NCBI GenBank assembly: GCA_030066775.1
Contig: JASJAY010000009.1
Span: 1-51,380, forward strand
Direction of reading: 5' to 3'
Length of the DNA stretch: 51,380 nt
Source: Planctomycetota bacterium
Lineage (GTDB): Bacteria; Planctomycetota; PLA2; JAEUHO01
Every line of letters begins with the position of its first letter. Position 1 is the first letter of the stretch. This document shows positions 35,644 to 46,100 of this stretch, piece by piece. The translations under genes and the position numbers were made by a program. Under the pieces are notes generated by a model. That model had not been told where the DNA came from. It saw only the letters and a list, made by a program, of their open reading frames with translations, and made no database searches.

Positions 35644-38364
35644 CTAGACCTTGTATGCGTCGGGCGTGGGGTGCAGCGGGCGGTTGAGCCAGAGCGGGCG
35701 GCGCAGGCCGTCCACGGGCCCCGGCTTCGCCATCGCCTTCCACTCTTCGTAGATGCGGCGCGACTGCGCGGTGTCCACGAACACGTCGCCGTACTGGTCC
35801 GTCGGCTGCGCGGCGCTCACCGTGACCTTCTGATGCCAGCAGTGCATGCCGCTGACGGGGTCCGGCTGCACCGGGAAGGTGAGGTTCTGGTTGACGCCGA
35901 CCTCGTTCCACCAGATGCGGTTCGTGTCCTTGTCGTCGCTGGCGTAGCCCTGGGCCCCTTGCTTCTGACGGAACAGGAACGTGTCGCCCTTGCGCACGAG
36001 CTCGACCAAGGCCGATGTGTCCTGCTCGCCGCCCACGGTGGGGAACAGGCGCCAGCGGCCCACGTGGTGGGAGCAGGCGACGACGCCCGGGTGGATGCCC
36101 TCCGTGACCCAGGCGCGGGGCACGAAGTAGCCGATGCCCGTCTGCACGCGCACCAGCTCACCGTTCTCGAGCCCTAAGCGCTCGGCGTCCTCCGGGTGCA
36201 CCCACAGCGGGTTCGTGTGCGAGATCTCCTGCAGCCACTTCGCGTTCGCCGAGCGCGTGTGGATCAGCGTGGGCAAGCGGAACGTGGGGAGCAGCACCAT
36301 CTCGCCGCCGGCGCTGTCGAGGTTGCTCCAGTGGACGTGCGAGCGGATGTAGGCGGGCTGCGCCTTGTCCGGCGTGGACCAGGTCGCGAGCGTCTTCGAG
36401 TACACCTCGAGGCGGCCGCTGGGCGTCTTGAACCCGACCTTGCCGTGGGTGTCGGGGTTGGGTGACGGGGAGAGCGGCTCCCCTTCGTTCTCGTAGCGCG
36501 TCTGCCCCGCGTAGGGCACGTCGAACGCGCCGTACCGGCGCATGTACGCGAGCGGCGTGAGCCCTTCCTTGGCGGCGGCTTCCGGCAGGCCGGGCACGCT
36601 GTTCTCGAAGATGTCCGCGTAGTACTCGTCGAGCGGGATCGGCGCGCCGGGCTTCGCCTTCGACTCGTACCACTGGCGGATGCCACGGGAGCCGTCGGGG
36701 TCGATCCGGTGCGTGAGCGCGATCCAGAACTCGGCCTCTTCCCAGACCGAGCCGGGGTTGGTGCCGAGCGTCTTGTCGAGCGCCTCGCCTTCCTTGCGGC
36801 GGTACTCGAGCTGCACCGGCTGGCGGAACCCGATCCACGTCCCGGCGTGCGTCTCCTGGCTCATGAGGTCGTGGCGTTCAGGGCCGAGACCCATGGGCAA
36901 GACGTAGTCGGCCCACTGCGCCGTCTCGGACCACGTGGGCGTGAGCGCGACGTGGCAGCCGATGCGCGCCTCGTCTTCGAGCATGCGCACCCAGGAGCAG
37001 CCGTCGGGGTTGGTCCAGACGGGGTTGTAGACGCGCGTGAAGTAGACCTCGACGCGCTTGTCCTGGTCCTCGAGCAGGTGCGGGAGGATGAAGCTCATCT
37101 CGTAGTGGGCGAGCGGCCACTCGATGGGCCAGATGAGCTCGTTCCAGCGCGTGATGGGCGGCGGATTCGACGAGGGCTTGGGGACGAACTTGTCCCAGGC
37201 GTTCGGGTTGAGGCCGCCCGGGGTGCCGAAGCTGCCCGTGAGCACGTGCAGCAGCATGAGGCAGCGCGCGACCTGCCAGCCGCCGAGGTTGCCGCTGGCC
37301 GTGTTGCGCCAGAGGTGGCTCGTGAACTTCCCATCCGCGGCCGCGATCTCGTCGGCGAGCGTCGTCACGAGCTCCGGCGCGATGCGGCACTCCTGCGCGA
37401 CGAACTCCGGCGTGAACGCCGCGTAGCGCTGCGTGAGGAGCTCGAGGAAGCGGTCGAAGGTGCCGGGGCCGCCGGCATCCAGGACCTCGAGGTACTCGCG
37501 CCAGTTCGTCCAGCGCTCGACGAAGGTCCGGTCGATGCGCCCGCTCTCGAGCAGCTCGTGGGCGACGCCGAGCAGCAGCGCCGACTCGGTGCCGGGCCAG
37601 GTCGAGATCCAGTGGTTCGCGTGCGTGGCGGTGTTCGAGAGGCGCGTGTCGACGACGGCGATGCGCATGCCGCGCTTCTTCGCGTCGATGATGCGCTGGG
37701 CGTGCGGGTTGAAGTAGTGCCCCGTCTCCAGGTGCGCCGAGAGCAACAGCGCGAACTTCGCCTCGGAGTAGTCCGGCGAGGGACGGTCAGCGCCGCACCA
37801 GAAGGCGTAGCCCGTGCGCGCCGACGCGCTGCACACGTTCGTGTGGCTGTTGTGACCGTCGACGCCCCAGGCCGTGAGCATGCGCGAGACGAAGTGGTCA
37901 TCGCCGGGGCGGCCGACGTGGTACATGACCTCGTCGTGGCGGTCCTCGTCGATCGCCTTGCGGATGCGCCCGCCGATGTCCTCGAGCGCTTCCTCCCACG
38001 ACACCTGCTCGAACTTGCCGGAGCCGCGCGGCCCGACGCGCTTGAGCGGATGCAGGATGCGCTCGGCGTCGTTGATCTGGTTGATCGTCGCAGGGCCCTT
38101 GGCGCATGTGCGGCCACGGCTGCCGGGGTGCACCGGGTTGCCCTCGAACTTCTTGATCTGTCCGTCGGCCTTGTCGACGAAGCCGAGCAGGCCGCAGGCG
38201 CTCTCGCAGTTGAAGCAGATCGTGGGCACGATCCGGTAGTGGCGCTCCTCGCGCTTCGGCCATGCGTCCGGATCGAGCTCGACCCAGTCGTCCCAGGCCT
38301 CGGGCGGCGGCCCGACCTCGAGCTCCCAGGGCGACTTGCGGTAGGGGGGCGTCGGTTTCGTCAT
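35644..38364 (-). CDS. Molybdopterin-dependent oxidoreductase, catalytic subunit (DMSO reductase superfamily, CISM type)
   Basis: A 906-residue catalytic subunit. The N-terminal [4Fe-4S] ligands are Cys50-x2-Cys53-x3-Cys57-x29-Cys87 (CFNCESAC, GRTCAKG). The likely molybdenum ligand is Cys178 in HTNVCSASARTGYAFWCG. Downstream features of the superfamily are VVDTRLSNTATHANHW, the molybdopterin segments TGSFGTPGGLNPNAWDKF and VYFTRVYNPVWTNPDGCSW, and the C-terminal cap domain LWVHPEDAERLGLENGELV. No twin-arginine signal is visible at the N-terminus (MTKPTPPYRKSPWELEVG). The gene directly follows the fused FeS-NrfD gene with one base between, so they form one complex. The substrate cannot be named; polysulfide, thiosulfate, formate and others share this architecture. 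Confidence 0.9.
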   Translation of the reverse strand: MTKPTPPYRKSPWELEVGPPPEAWDDWVELDPDAWPKREERHYRIVPTICFNCESACGLLGFVDKADGQIKKFEGNPVHPGSRGRTCAKGPATINQINDAERILHPLKRVGPRGSGKFEQVSWEEALEDIGGRIRKAIDEDRHDEVMYHVGRPGDDHFVSRMLTAWGVDGHNSHTNVCSASARTGYAFWCGADRPSPDYSEAKFALLLSAHLETGHYFNPHAQRIIDAKKRGMRIAVVDTRLSNTATHANHWISTWPGTESALLLGVAHELLESGRIDRTFVERWTNWREYLEVLDAGGPGTFDRFLELLTQRYAAFTPEFVAQECRIAPELVTTLADEIAAADGKFTSHLWRNTASGNLGGWQVARCLMLLHVLTGSFGTPGGLNPNAWDKFVPKPSSNPPPITRWNELIWPIEWPLAHYEMSFILPHLLEDQDKRVEVYFTRVYNPVWTNPDGCSWVRMLEDEARIGCHVALTPTWSETAQWADYVLPMGLGPERHDLMSQETHAGTWIGFRQPVQLEYRRKEGEALDKTLGTNPGSVWEEAEFWIALTHRIDPDGSRGIRQWYESKAKPGAPIPLDEYYADIFENSVPGLPEAAAKEGLTPLAYMRRYGAFDVPYAGQTRYENEGEPLSPSPNPDTHGKVGFKTPSGRLEVYSKTLATWSTPDKAQPAYIRSHVHWSNLDSAGGEMVLLPTFRLPTLIHTRSANAKWLQEISHTNPLWVHPEDAERLGLENGELVRVQTGIGYFVPRAWVTEGIHPGVVACSHHVGRWRLFPTVGGEQDTSALVELVRKGDTFLFRQKQGAQGYASDDKDTNRIWWNEVGVNQNLTFPVQPDPVSGMHCWHQKVTVSAAQPTDQYGDVFVDTAQSRRIYEEWKAMAKPGPVDGLRRPLWLNRPLHPTPDAYKV

Positions 38365-38365
38365 G

Positions 38366-39940
38366 TCAGGAGATCGGCAGCGCCTGGCCGGCGCGGACGA
38401 ACGTGTCCTCCTCGTTCCAGAGCCCGACGAGCACCATGGCGCCGATCAGCATCCAGGTGATGGGGGAGGTGGTGAGCAAGAGGCCGATCAGCGGCGCGCC
38501 GATGCCGACGCCGCCCGTCCAGACCTGCCGGCGGCGGGCGAACGGGCCGCGCGAAAGCAGCGCCGCCGCGCGCTCGTACTCGGCCTCACGGCCCACCGGC
38601 GCGAGCCGGTGCTCGAGCACGATGAACGCGGTGTGCGCGAACAGGCCGATCGCGAGCGCGACGCGGACGATCGTCAGATGCTCACGCGTCCACGGGAACA
38701 GCGGATAGGAGAGCAGCAGCAGCGCGCAGCCGGCGACCCACGCCTGCACGAGCAGGTGCGTCGCGAGCCCCTTGCGCATCCACAGGGCGCGGCCCTTGGC
38801 CTGGGCGAAGAGCCACGCCGTGTACATGGCCGTGAGCGCCCCTGCCACGATCGTGACGCCGAAGACGATCGTGGCCACCGGCTCGGCGACCCGGAACAGC
38901 CCGAGGCGCAGCGCGAGCCAGAGCGTCAGCAGGCCGCCGTAGGCCATGAGGACCAGCGCCCCGCGGGTGAGCCACGACGACCAGTTCGGCTTGAGCAGGA
39001 TGTAGAGGAAGCGCTCGGGGCGCTTGAGGTCCGCGACGAGCAGCACGGTCGTGACGGCCAGGAAGAAGAGGCCGCCGGCGATGCCGAAGTCGAGCGGGCC
39101 GAGGCCCTCCATCGCTGCGGCTGTAGCGACGCCGCCCTGGACCGCGAAGAGCAGCAGGACGAGGAACGCGCCAGCCGCCAACGACTTCGTGAACAGGTAC
39201 GCGGAGACCTTCCAGCCCCACATGGCCGGATGGTGGACGTCGTACACGGTGCGCGCGCTGTCATGGTCCGGCTGCGCGCGCGCCTCCATGGCCTCCCACT
39301 CCTCGGCGGAGGCCTGCAGGCCCGGGACCGTGTCGGCCCAGATCGAGCCGCCGGATGCGTTCGTCTGCGCGGGATCGACGCCCGCGGGCGCCACGTCGCG
39401 GTACCACACGTTCGGCCCGGTCCCGGCCTCCGTCTTGCGCGCGGTGAGCTCCCCCGACGCGCGCATCTGCGACACGACGCTCTGCGGGTCGTTGAAGTCG
39501 CCGGGGATGATCGCCTCGGTGGGGCAGACGATCGCGCACGCCGGCGCGAGCCCGCGCTCGGTGCGGTGGGCACAGAAGTGACACTTCTGCGCGATGCCCT
39601 TGTCCTCGTGGATGTGCAGGGCGTCGTAGGGGCAGGCCTGCATGCAGCTCTTGCAGCCGATGCAGCGCTCCGGATCGATGTCGACGATCCCGTTCGCCAT
39701 CTTGTCGAGCGCGACCGTCGGGCAGATCGTGATGCACGGCGCGCTCGTGCACTGGTTGCAGCGCAGCACCGCGAAGGAGCGCCGGACCTCCGGGAAGGTG
39801 CCGCGCTCGGTGTACTTCACCCACGTGCGGAAGCTGCCCAGGGGCACGTCGTTCTCGGACTTGCACGCCACGGTGCAGGCGTGGCAGCCGATGCACCGCG
39901 AATGATCGATTACGAACCCGAGCTGCACGTCCGGCACCAC
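38366..39940 (-). CDS. Fused four-cluster ferredoxin and NrfD/PsrC-like membrane subunit
   Basis: A 524-residue protein joining two subunits that are normally separate. Residues ~10-170 are a PsrB/NrfC-like ferredoxin with four Cys groups: CIGCHACTVAC (Cys16-26), CNQCTSAPCITIC, CIGCKSCMQAC and CHFCAHRTERGLAPACAIVC, enough for four [4Fe-4S] clusters. After a hydrophilic linker (~175-240), about eight membrane helices follow, e.g. SLAAGAFLVLLLFAVQ, ALVLMAYGGLLTLWLAL and LIGAMVLVGLW, as in NrfD/PsrC quinone-binding subunits. The start is GTG 39940, 39937 or 39928. The protein would link the quinone pool to the molybdenum subunit. It lies 36 bp after the TPR kinase gene in the same direction. Confidence 0.9.
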   Translation of the reverse strand: MVPDVQLGFVIDHSRCIGCHACTVACKSENDVPLGSFRTWVKYTERGTFPEVRRSFAVLRCNQCTSAPCITICPTVALDKMANGIVDIDPERCIGCKSCMQACPYDALHIHEDKGIAQKCHFCAHRTERGLAPACAIVCPTEAIIPGDFNDPQSVVSQMRASGELTARKTEAGTGPNVWYRDVAPAGVDPAQTNASGGSIWADTVPGLQASAEEWEAMEARAQPDHDSARTVYDVHHPAMWGWKVSAYLFTKSLAAGAFLVLLLFAVQGGVATAAAMEGLGPLDFGIAGGLFFLAVTTVLLVADLKRPERFLYILLKPNWSSWLTRGALVLMAYGGLLTLWLALRLGLFRVAEPVATIVFGVTIVAGALTAMYTAWLFAQAKGRALWMRKGLATHLLVQAWVAGCALLLLSYPLFPWTREHLTIVRVALAIGLFAHTAFIVLEHRLAPVGREAEYERAAALLSRGPFARRRQVWTGGVGIGAPLIGLLLTTSPITWMLIGAMVLVGLWNEEDTFVRAGQALPIS

Positions 39941-39976
39941 CTCCGAGGGGCGCTCACAGTACCCGAGCGCGGTGGT

Positions 39977-42900
39977 CTAGCGTAGGGGATCGACCGCGTC
40001 TTTGGCGGCTTGCCGAAGTGTGCGCAGGAGGGGATCCCGGCGGTCTTTTCCGGACATGGCCTTCGTGCCCGCGTCGAAGTGCGCAATCGCCTTCTCCTTG
40101 GCATTTTGCGCGGCATGGGCGCGCGCCAGGCCGAAGTGGGCGTGGGGCCGGTACTGCGTGGCGCCGGCCCCGGCGAGGGCCCGCGTGAAGGCCTGCTCAG
40201 CACCCGGGGCGTCGCCTCGCTCCAGGCGGATTACGCCCAGCACGATGTGCGCAGCGGCGTTGTCCGGCGACCTCGCCAGGGTTTGCGTGGCGAGGCCCTC
40301 CGCCTCCTCGAGGTTGCGCAGGGTGCCGTCGGGCACGAGGACCAGGACCGTGGCGAGGCGCTTCTTGGCGACCCAGCTCTTCGGGTTCGCCTCCAGGATC
40401 TGGCGCCAGGCGGTGATGGCCTTGGCCCACTCGCCTTCGCGCTCCAGGCGTTGCGCGGTGTAGCTCGCGACGGCCGCCTGGCGCGCCGTGTCCCGCATCC
40501 CTCGCAGCACACGCTGCATGTCGGCCGGCTGAGGGCCCTTGGGCGCGCCGGGGGCTGCTCGCTTCCAGCGTCCGCGGCGGGACTCGACCCGCGCAGCCCG
40601 CTCGAGCGCCGCCATCGCCCCTTCGAGGTCCTCCGCGTCGGAGAGGACGAGGAAGAGGCTCTCGTGACCGTCCACGAGATCGGTGTCGAGCTGGATCGAG
40701 CGTCGCGCGGCGTCGCGTGCTTCGTCGGTCCGCCCCAACCGCCGCAGCACCTCCGCGTTCGTCGCGTGCGCTTTGGCAAGCGACGGATCCGCGGCCAGGG
40801 CCTGGGCCACGTACGGCAGGGCGGCCTGCGGGCCCTCCGCCGCGAGCACGAGCCGGCCCAGCTCGTTGAGGGCATAGGCGAAGCGCGGTTGCAGCTGCAC
40901 CGCCTTGCGGAGCTCGGACGTTGCGTCGCTGACCTCGCCCAGGTTCGCGAGGCCGTGGCCGAGCGCGGCGTGGATGTGCGCGCTGTCGGGGCGAAGCGCG
41001 CGCGCGACGTCGTAGAAGCGCACGGCCTCCGCCCAGTTGGGCGGGTCCTGCCGCGCAAGCTGCTGCGCCAGGAGGACGTTCAGCCAGACGTCGTCGGGAT
41101 GGGCCTGCTGGGCCTTTCGGAGCAGGTCCATGGCGCGCTCGTTGGCGCCGTTGGCGATGAGGGCTTGGCACAGGAGCGCCACGGACGCGGCGTCCGCGTA
41201 GCTCGCCGAACGTGCGAGCGCCTCCAGCTCGCTGCGCGAACCCGAGCGAAGGACGGACCGGAGCTGCGCCCGCCAACCACCGCCGCCCGCGATGCTCGCC
41301 GCCTCCATCAGCGGCTCCCACGTCTCGGTGGGCATCCCAAGGCCGTAGCGCCGCAGCAGCGCCCACTCGTCGAGGAACCCCGCGAGGGCGGTGCGCTCGA
41401 GGGAAGCCGTGAGCTTCCGGCCCAGGGTCTGTGGATCGAGCTCGTTCACGTCGAGCCCGTGCTCGGCGAAGGCGATCTCGTAGCGGCGATCCCACTCGCG
41501 CAACGAGTCGTCGTCGAGGCGCAGGGCGCGGATCGACTCCAGGCGACGCACGAGCTCGCGGTCGCGATCATCGCGTTGCTTCTGGGCCTCGACGATGCGC
41601 TGCAGGCGATCGAGGCGATCGAAGGTCTCCTGCGCCTCGCGCTGCACGCTGAAGGGCGCCTTGCCGGAGCTCGCCAGCTGCACGGCCTTGCGTGCGGCCC
41701 CGACCGCGGCGTCCCAGCTCTCCGTCTCCTCGAAGAACGCCGCCTCCGCGAGCGCCGCCGCCACCTGCTCGCGGGCGGCGGTGCGGACGGCGCGGTCCTC
41801 TGCGCGCACCCACATCCACGCGCCCACGCCCACGGCGAGCAAGGCGGCCATCGCGAAGCCGATGGCGCGCGTCTGGCGCCGGGCGCGGACCTGCTGCTCG
41901 GCGCGCGCCTGGGCCTCCTTCGCGGATTGGCGCGCCTGCTGCGCGCGCGTGCGTGCTTCGGCTGCCTCGCGCTCGGTGCGCGCGGTCTCGGCCTCGGCCT
42001 CCGCCTGCTCCACGGCCGACCGGTGCGCGCGCTCCTCGACCGACGTGAGGTACGCGCCCACCCGCTCGGCAACGATGTTGGCGTCCTGCGGGCGATCCCC
42101 GCGCAGCGGCTGCATGCACCAGCGCGCGAGCGAGGTCATCTCTTCGTCGGCCTGCGAGGCGTCGAGCCGCGCGAGCGCGTCGTCGAGGTCCGAGCGCACG
42201 GCCTTCACGACGGCCGCCGTGTCGTCCGCGACGTACGGGGGCTTCCCCGTGAGGATCTCGCACAGGATGCCGCCCAGGCTGAACACGTCGGCGCGCTCGT
42301 CGAGGTCGTCCACCTGACCGAGCGCCTGCTCCGGCGGCATGTATGCCGGCGTCCCGACGATCATCCCGTCGACCGAGTCGGAGCCCGTGCCCTCCGTGCG
42401 CACGGTCGCGACGACGGTGTCCTCCTTGGCGCGCTTGCGTGCCCGGCGCTCGTCGGCGACGCCGCCGGCGGCGAGCACTTTCGCGAGGCCCCAGTCCACG
42501 ACCTGCACCTCGCCGAACGGGCCGACCATGATGTTGGCCGGTTTCAGGTCGCGGTGCACGACGCCGCGCGAGTGGGCGTACGCCATGGTCTGGCAGACCG
42601 ACTCGAAGATGCGCAGCGTGGAGCGTTCGGCTCCCGGCTCGCCGGCGCGCTTCGTGAGGATCGACGCGAGCGTGTCACCCTTCACGAGCTTCATCGTGAA
42701 GTAGGGCCGGTTGTCCGCCTGCAGGCCGAGCTCGTAGATCGGCACGATGCCCGGGTGCTGCAGCTGCCCGCCGATCTGTGCCTCTTCGACGAAGCGCTCC
42801 AGCACCTCCGCGCGCTCGGCGTGCTCGTCGCGGAGCACCTTCATCGCGACGTCGCGTCCGATGTCGCGGTCGCGGCTCTTGTAGACGATGCCCACGCCGC

Positions 42901-43126
42901 CGCGCGCGATCTCACCGACCAGCTCGTACCGGTCGGCCGCCTTGTGCAGCGGGATCTCCGGCGGCGCGCCCTCCTCGGCGTCCGCCTCGCGCAGGCGCAC
43001 CTGCGGCGCGGCGTGCCCGTCGCCCTCGAGCTGCGCGAGGATGCTCGGCTGCGGCGGCAGGTCCTGACGCGCGTCGTCCGCGTGCGTCGGGGCCGGCTCG
43101 TCGGAGCGGGTGGGGTCGTCGGTCAT
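39977..43126 (-). CDS. Ser/Thr protein kinase with transmembrane helix and TPR region, copy 1
   Basis: A 1049-residue protein. ATG 43126 overlaps the upstream kinase stop by four bases (ATGA). Kinase domain ~70-345: Gly-rich loop IARGGVGIVYKS, VAMKVL (catalytic Lys ~93), VVHRDLKPANIMV near 190, DWGLAKVL near 209 where most kinases have DFG, and GTPAYMPPEQALG. An Ala/Glu/Arg coiled segment (~350-410) precedes one helix (AIGFAMAALLAVGVGAWMWV, ~417-437). The rest, about 600 residues, contains repeated TPR-like helices (AEAVRFYDVARALRPDSAHI, ALPYVAQALAADPSLAKAHA). A Hanks-type kinase with a predicted outside TPR region is typical of Planctomycetota. It lies directly upstream of the FeS-NrfD gene. 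Confidence 0.92.
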   Translation of the reverse strand: MTDDPTRSDEPAPTHADDARQDLPPQPSILAQLEGDGHAAPQVRLREADAEEGAPPEIPLHKAADRYELVGEIARGGVGIVYKSRDRDIGRDVAMKVLRDEHAERAEVLERFVEEAQIGGQLQHPGIVPIYELGLQADNRPYFTMKLVKGDTLASILTKRAGEPGAERSTLRIFESVCQTMAYAHSRGVVHRDLKPANIMVGPFGEVQVVDWGLAKVLAAGGVADERRARKRAKEDTVVATVRTEGTGSDSVDGMIVGTPAYMPPEQALGQVDDLDERADVFSLGGILCEILTGKPPYVADDTAAVVKAVRSDLDDALARLDASQADEEMTSLARWCMQPLRGDRPQDANIVAERVGAYLTSVEERAHRSAVEQAEAEAETARTEREAAEARTRAQQARQSAKEAQARAEQQVRARRQTRAIGFAMAALLAVGVGAWMWVRAEDRAVRTAAREQVAAALAEAAFFEETESWDAAVGAARKAVQLASSGKAPFSVQREAQETFDRLDRLQRIVEAQKQRDDRDRELVRRLESIRALRLDDDSLREWDRRYEIAFAEHGLDVNELDPQTLGRKLTASLERTALAGFLDEWALLRRYGLGMPTETWEPLMEAASIAGGGGWRAQLRSVLRSGSRSELEALARSASYADAASVALLCQALIANGANERAMDLLRKAQQAHPDDVWLNVLLAQQLARQDPPNWAEAVRFYDVARALRPDSAHIHAALGHGLANLGEVSDATSELRKAVQLQPRFAYALNELGRLVLAAEGPQAALPYVAQALAADPSLAKAHATNAEVLRRLGRTDEARDAARRSIQLDTDLVDGHESLFLVLSDAEDLEGAMAALERAARVESRRGRWKRAAPGAPKGPQPADMQRVLRGMRDTARQAAVASYTAQRLEREGEWAKAITAWRQILEANPKSWVAKKRLATVLVLVPDGTLRNLEEAEGLATQTLARSPDNAAAHIVLGVIRLERGDAPGAEQAFTRALAGAGATQYRPHAHFGLARAHAAQNAKEKAIAHFDAGTKAMSGKDRRDPLLRTLRQAAKDAVDPLR

Positions 43127-46100
43127 TCGTCCTCGATCAACGCGAGCGCCTCGTCGCGCGCGGCCAGGGTCTCGCGGACCGAGGCCATGTTGTTGAGCGC
43201 GATCAACGCCAGCAGGCCGCGATCGCGCCACGTACGCGCCGCGTCCTTGTCCCCCAGGTGCCACGCCGCCATGCCGCGCACGAACGCGTCCGAGGCATGG
43301 AGCGTCTCGCGCAGCGACATCGCGATCTCGATTTGTTTCGCGGCCTCGGCGTACTGGCCGTCCCGCAGGAGCGCGTGGGCCAACGTGTTGCGGATCGCCC
43401 AGGACTTGCCGGCGAGGGCCACGGCCTGTCGCGCGAGCTCGACGGCGCGCTTGACGGGCAGCACCGGATCGTTCTCGGGCCCGATCACGCCCGCGAACGC
43501 AGCGGCGTTCAACACGATGGCGTTCTTGGGGAAGCGAAGGACGGCCTCCTCGAACGCGCGGCGCGCGAGTCCCGGCTCGTCGAGTGCCGCCCAGACGCGA
43601 CCCGCGTCGATCCACGTACCGACATCGTCGCGCTGCTTCAGGAACGCGTCGACCGCCTGCTGCGCCTCGTCGAGGCGGCCGTTGGCGCGGAGCGCCGCGG
43701 CGAGCCCCATCGTCACGACCCAGCTCTCGGGGAGCTTCTTGTGCGCCAGCTCCGCCTGGAGCAGCGCGCGCCCCGGATCCCGGGCTTTCTCGACGTCGTG
43801 CGCCGCCAGCTCCCACGCGGTGATCGCCAGCGTCGTCCAGTACATGTTCGGAATGCCGCGCGAAGCGTCGGCCGCCGCGTCCCAGGCCGCGTGCGCGCCC
43901 TCGATGTCCCCCAAGTGCGCCTTGAGGCTGCCGACCTCGACGAGCGCACTGGGGGGCTCGTTGCCGGCGCGCACGCGCGGCTCGAGCAGGTCGAGCGCGC
44001 GTTGGTACTGCTTCGTCTCGCGCAGCAGCAACGCGCGCATGCGCGCGAACACACCGCGTCCGTACGGACCGAGGGCCTCGTCCAACGTCTCGATCGCAGC
44101 GTGTGGATCCCGGAGGCGGTACGCCTGATCGCGCGCGATGATGACGACGATCGGGAGGGCATTCACGCCCTCGGCCTTCGCGGCGTACGCGCTCCTGAGC
44201 GCTTCCTCCGTGCGGCCCATGCCAAGGTACGCCGCGGCGAGCATGGACGTCGTCATGGGGTCTTCGACGGATCCGCGCGCGAGCGCGCTCTCCAGATACG
44301 GCACCGCTTCGCGGAAGCGGAAGCGCTGCAGGTGGCCGAGGCCCAGGCCGAGCTCGAACGCGTCGAGACGCGGCGGGACGTCGAGACGCCGCACCTCGCG
44401 CTCGTACGCCCGCGCGAGCAGTGGTGCTTCGGTGTCGCCGAGTGTGTGGCTCATGCCGACACCCACGTGGTTTACCGGGTTCCCCGGATCCAACGAGACG
44501 GCGCGCCAGAACGCGTCGCGGCCTTCCTCGTACCGCTCGAGGAAGAGCAGCACGTTGCCGAGCTGCATCCACGACTCGTCGGCGTCCGGGCGCAGGGCGG
44601 CGATCGAGCTGCGGCAGCGCAGCGCCTCGGTGAGCTCGGCCTTCGTCGGCTTGCGCCCGGCGAGCACGCGCGGGTTGCGCGCCGTGAGGACATAGGCCAG
44701 GAAGTGGGAGATGCCGACGTGCGCGGGATGGAGGCGCCGGCCCTCGCGCAAGAGGCGCATGGCCGCGCCGAAGTCGTTCGCCTCGATCAGGGCGCGCCCG
44801 AGCATGGCGATCGTGCGCGCGGCGAGGGCCGAGAGGTCGGCCTCGTCCGCCAGCCGCCGCAGCTCGCGGCCCGACGTCGCGTGGATCGCCGCGCGCAGCC
44901 GCGCCCGGAACGGGTCGTTGTCTGCGAGGTTGGCCACGTCGAGCAGCGGCTGCCACTTCGCCGGCTCCATCTCGCAACCGACGCGGCGGACCCACACCCA
45001 GTCGTCGAGCGCCGACGTCAGCTCGTCGCGGATGCCGGATTCGCGAATGCGCGCGACGTTCAGCTTGTCCCCCGCATCGGCGACGTCGAGGCCGAACTCG
45101 CGGAAGGCCTCGGCGTACTGGCGCTCGACGCCGATGGGATCGTCGCCGCGTGGGGCGAACTCGCTCTGGCGCGCGACCCAGCCGCCGATCTCGCGCAGGC
45201 GTTCGACCATCGCGTCGTTGCGCTCCTTGCGCTCCGCTGCGGCGGCGCTCTCGTCGCGCGCCGAGACGATCTGGGCGCCGAGGCGCTCGATGCGATCCGT
45301 GAGGTCGCGGTCGTCCACGTGCTGCGCCGCGAGCTGGCGCGCCATCGCCACGGCTTCCAGTGCGCCGTCCCAGCTCCCGCGTGCGCGCAGCTGGCTGGCG
45401 TCCAGCAGCGCGGCATGGATCCGCTGCGTCGCGTCGCGCGCGCGTTCGACGCGCCCCTTCTCGATGCCGAACCACGCGCCGCTGCCGACGAGCAGGCCGA
45501 CGATGATCAACGCGGCGAGGACGAGTGCGCGTTTGCGACTCCGTGCCGCCCACGCGGCTTCGCGGCTGCGCTGGGCTTCCCGCGCCTGCTCGCGTTCGGC
45601 CTTCGCGCGTTCCTCGAGCAGGGCCTGGCGCTGCGCCTCGGCCTCGGCCTTTGCGCGCGCGGCGCCCAGCTCGGCTTCCTGCGCGCGGGCCTGCACGGAG
45701 GCGAGGTGATCCGTGAACTCCCGCGCGACGAAGCCGGCGTCCCGCGGACGCGCGGCAGGCGCCGGGGCGAGGCACGCCGTGACGATGCTCTTGAGCTCTG
45801 CGGCGACGGGCGCTTCCTCGATGCGCGTCAGCGCGTCCTCGAGCTGTCCGCGCGCCGCTTGCACGAGCTGCTCCGTGCTCTCGCCCGTGTACGCGGGCGT
45901 GCCCGTGAGGATCTCGCACAGGATCGAGCCGAGGGCGAAGACGTCCGCGCGCTCGTCGAGTGCGTCGATGCGGCCCATGGCCTGCTCGGGCGGCATGTAC
46001 GCCGGCGTGCCCATGACCGCGCCGGCAATCGACTGCGAGCCCTCGGAGCCCGAGCGCACGGTGTCGATCACCTCGAAGAGGCTGTCCTCGGAGATCTCCG

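Noticed and set aside
36000..36100. Possible selenocysteine use in the molybdopterin oxidoreductase
   Set aside because: The frame has no internal TGA and the likely metal ligand is an ordinary Cys at residue 178, so no recoding is needed.
43127..45919. Leftward extension of kinase copy 1 into a ~1980-codon protein
   Set aside because: That part is an out-of-frame shadow of kinase copy 2. The ATGA overlap at 43123-43126 and the acidic N-terminus fit a start at 43126.
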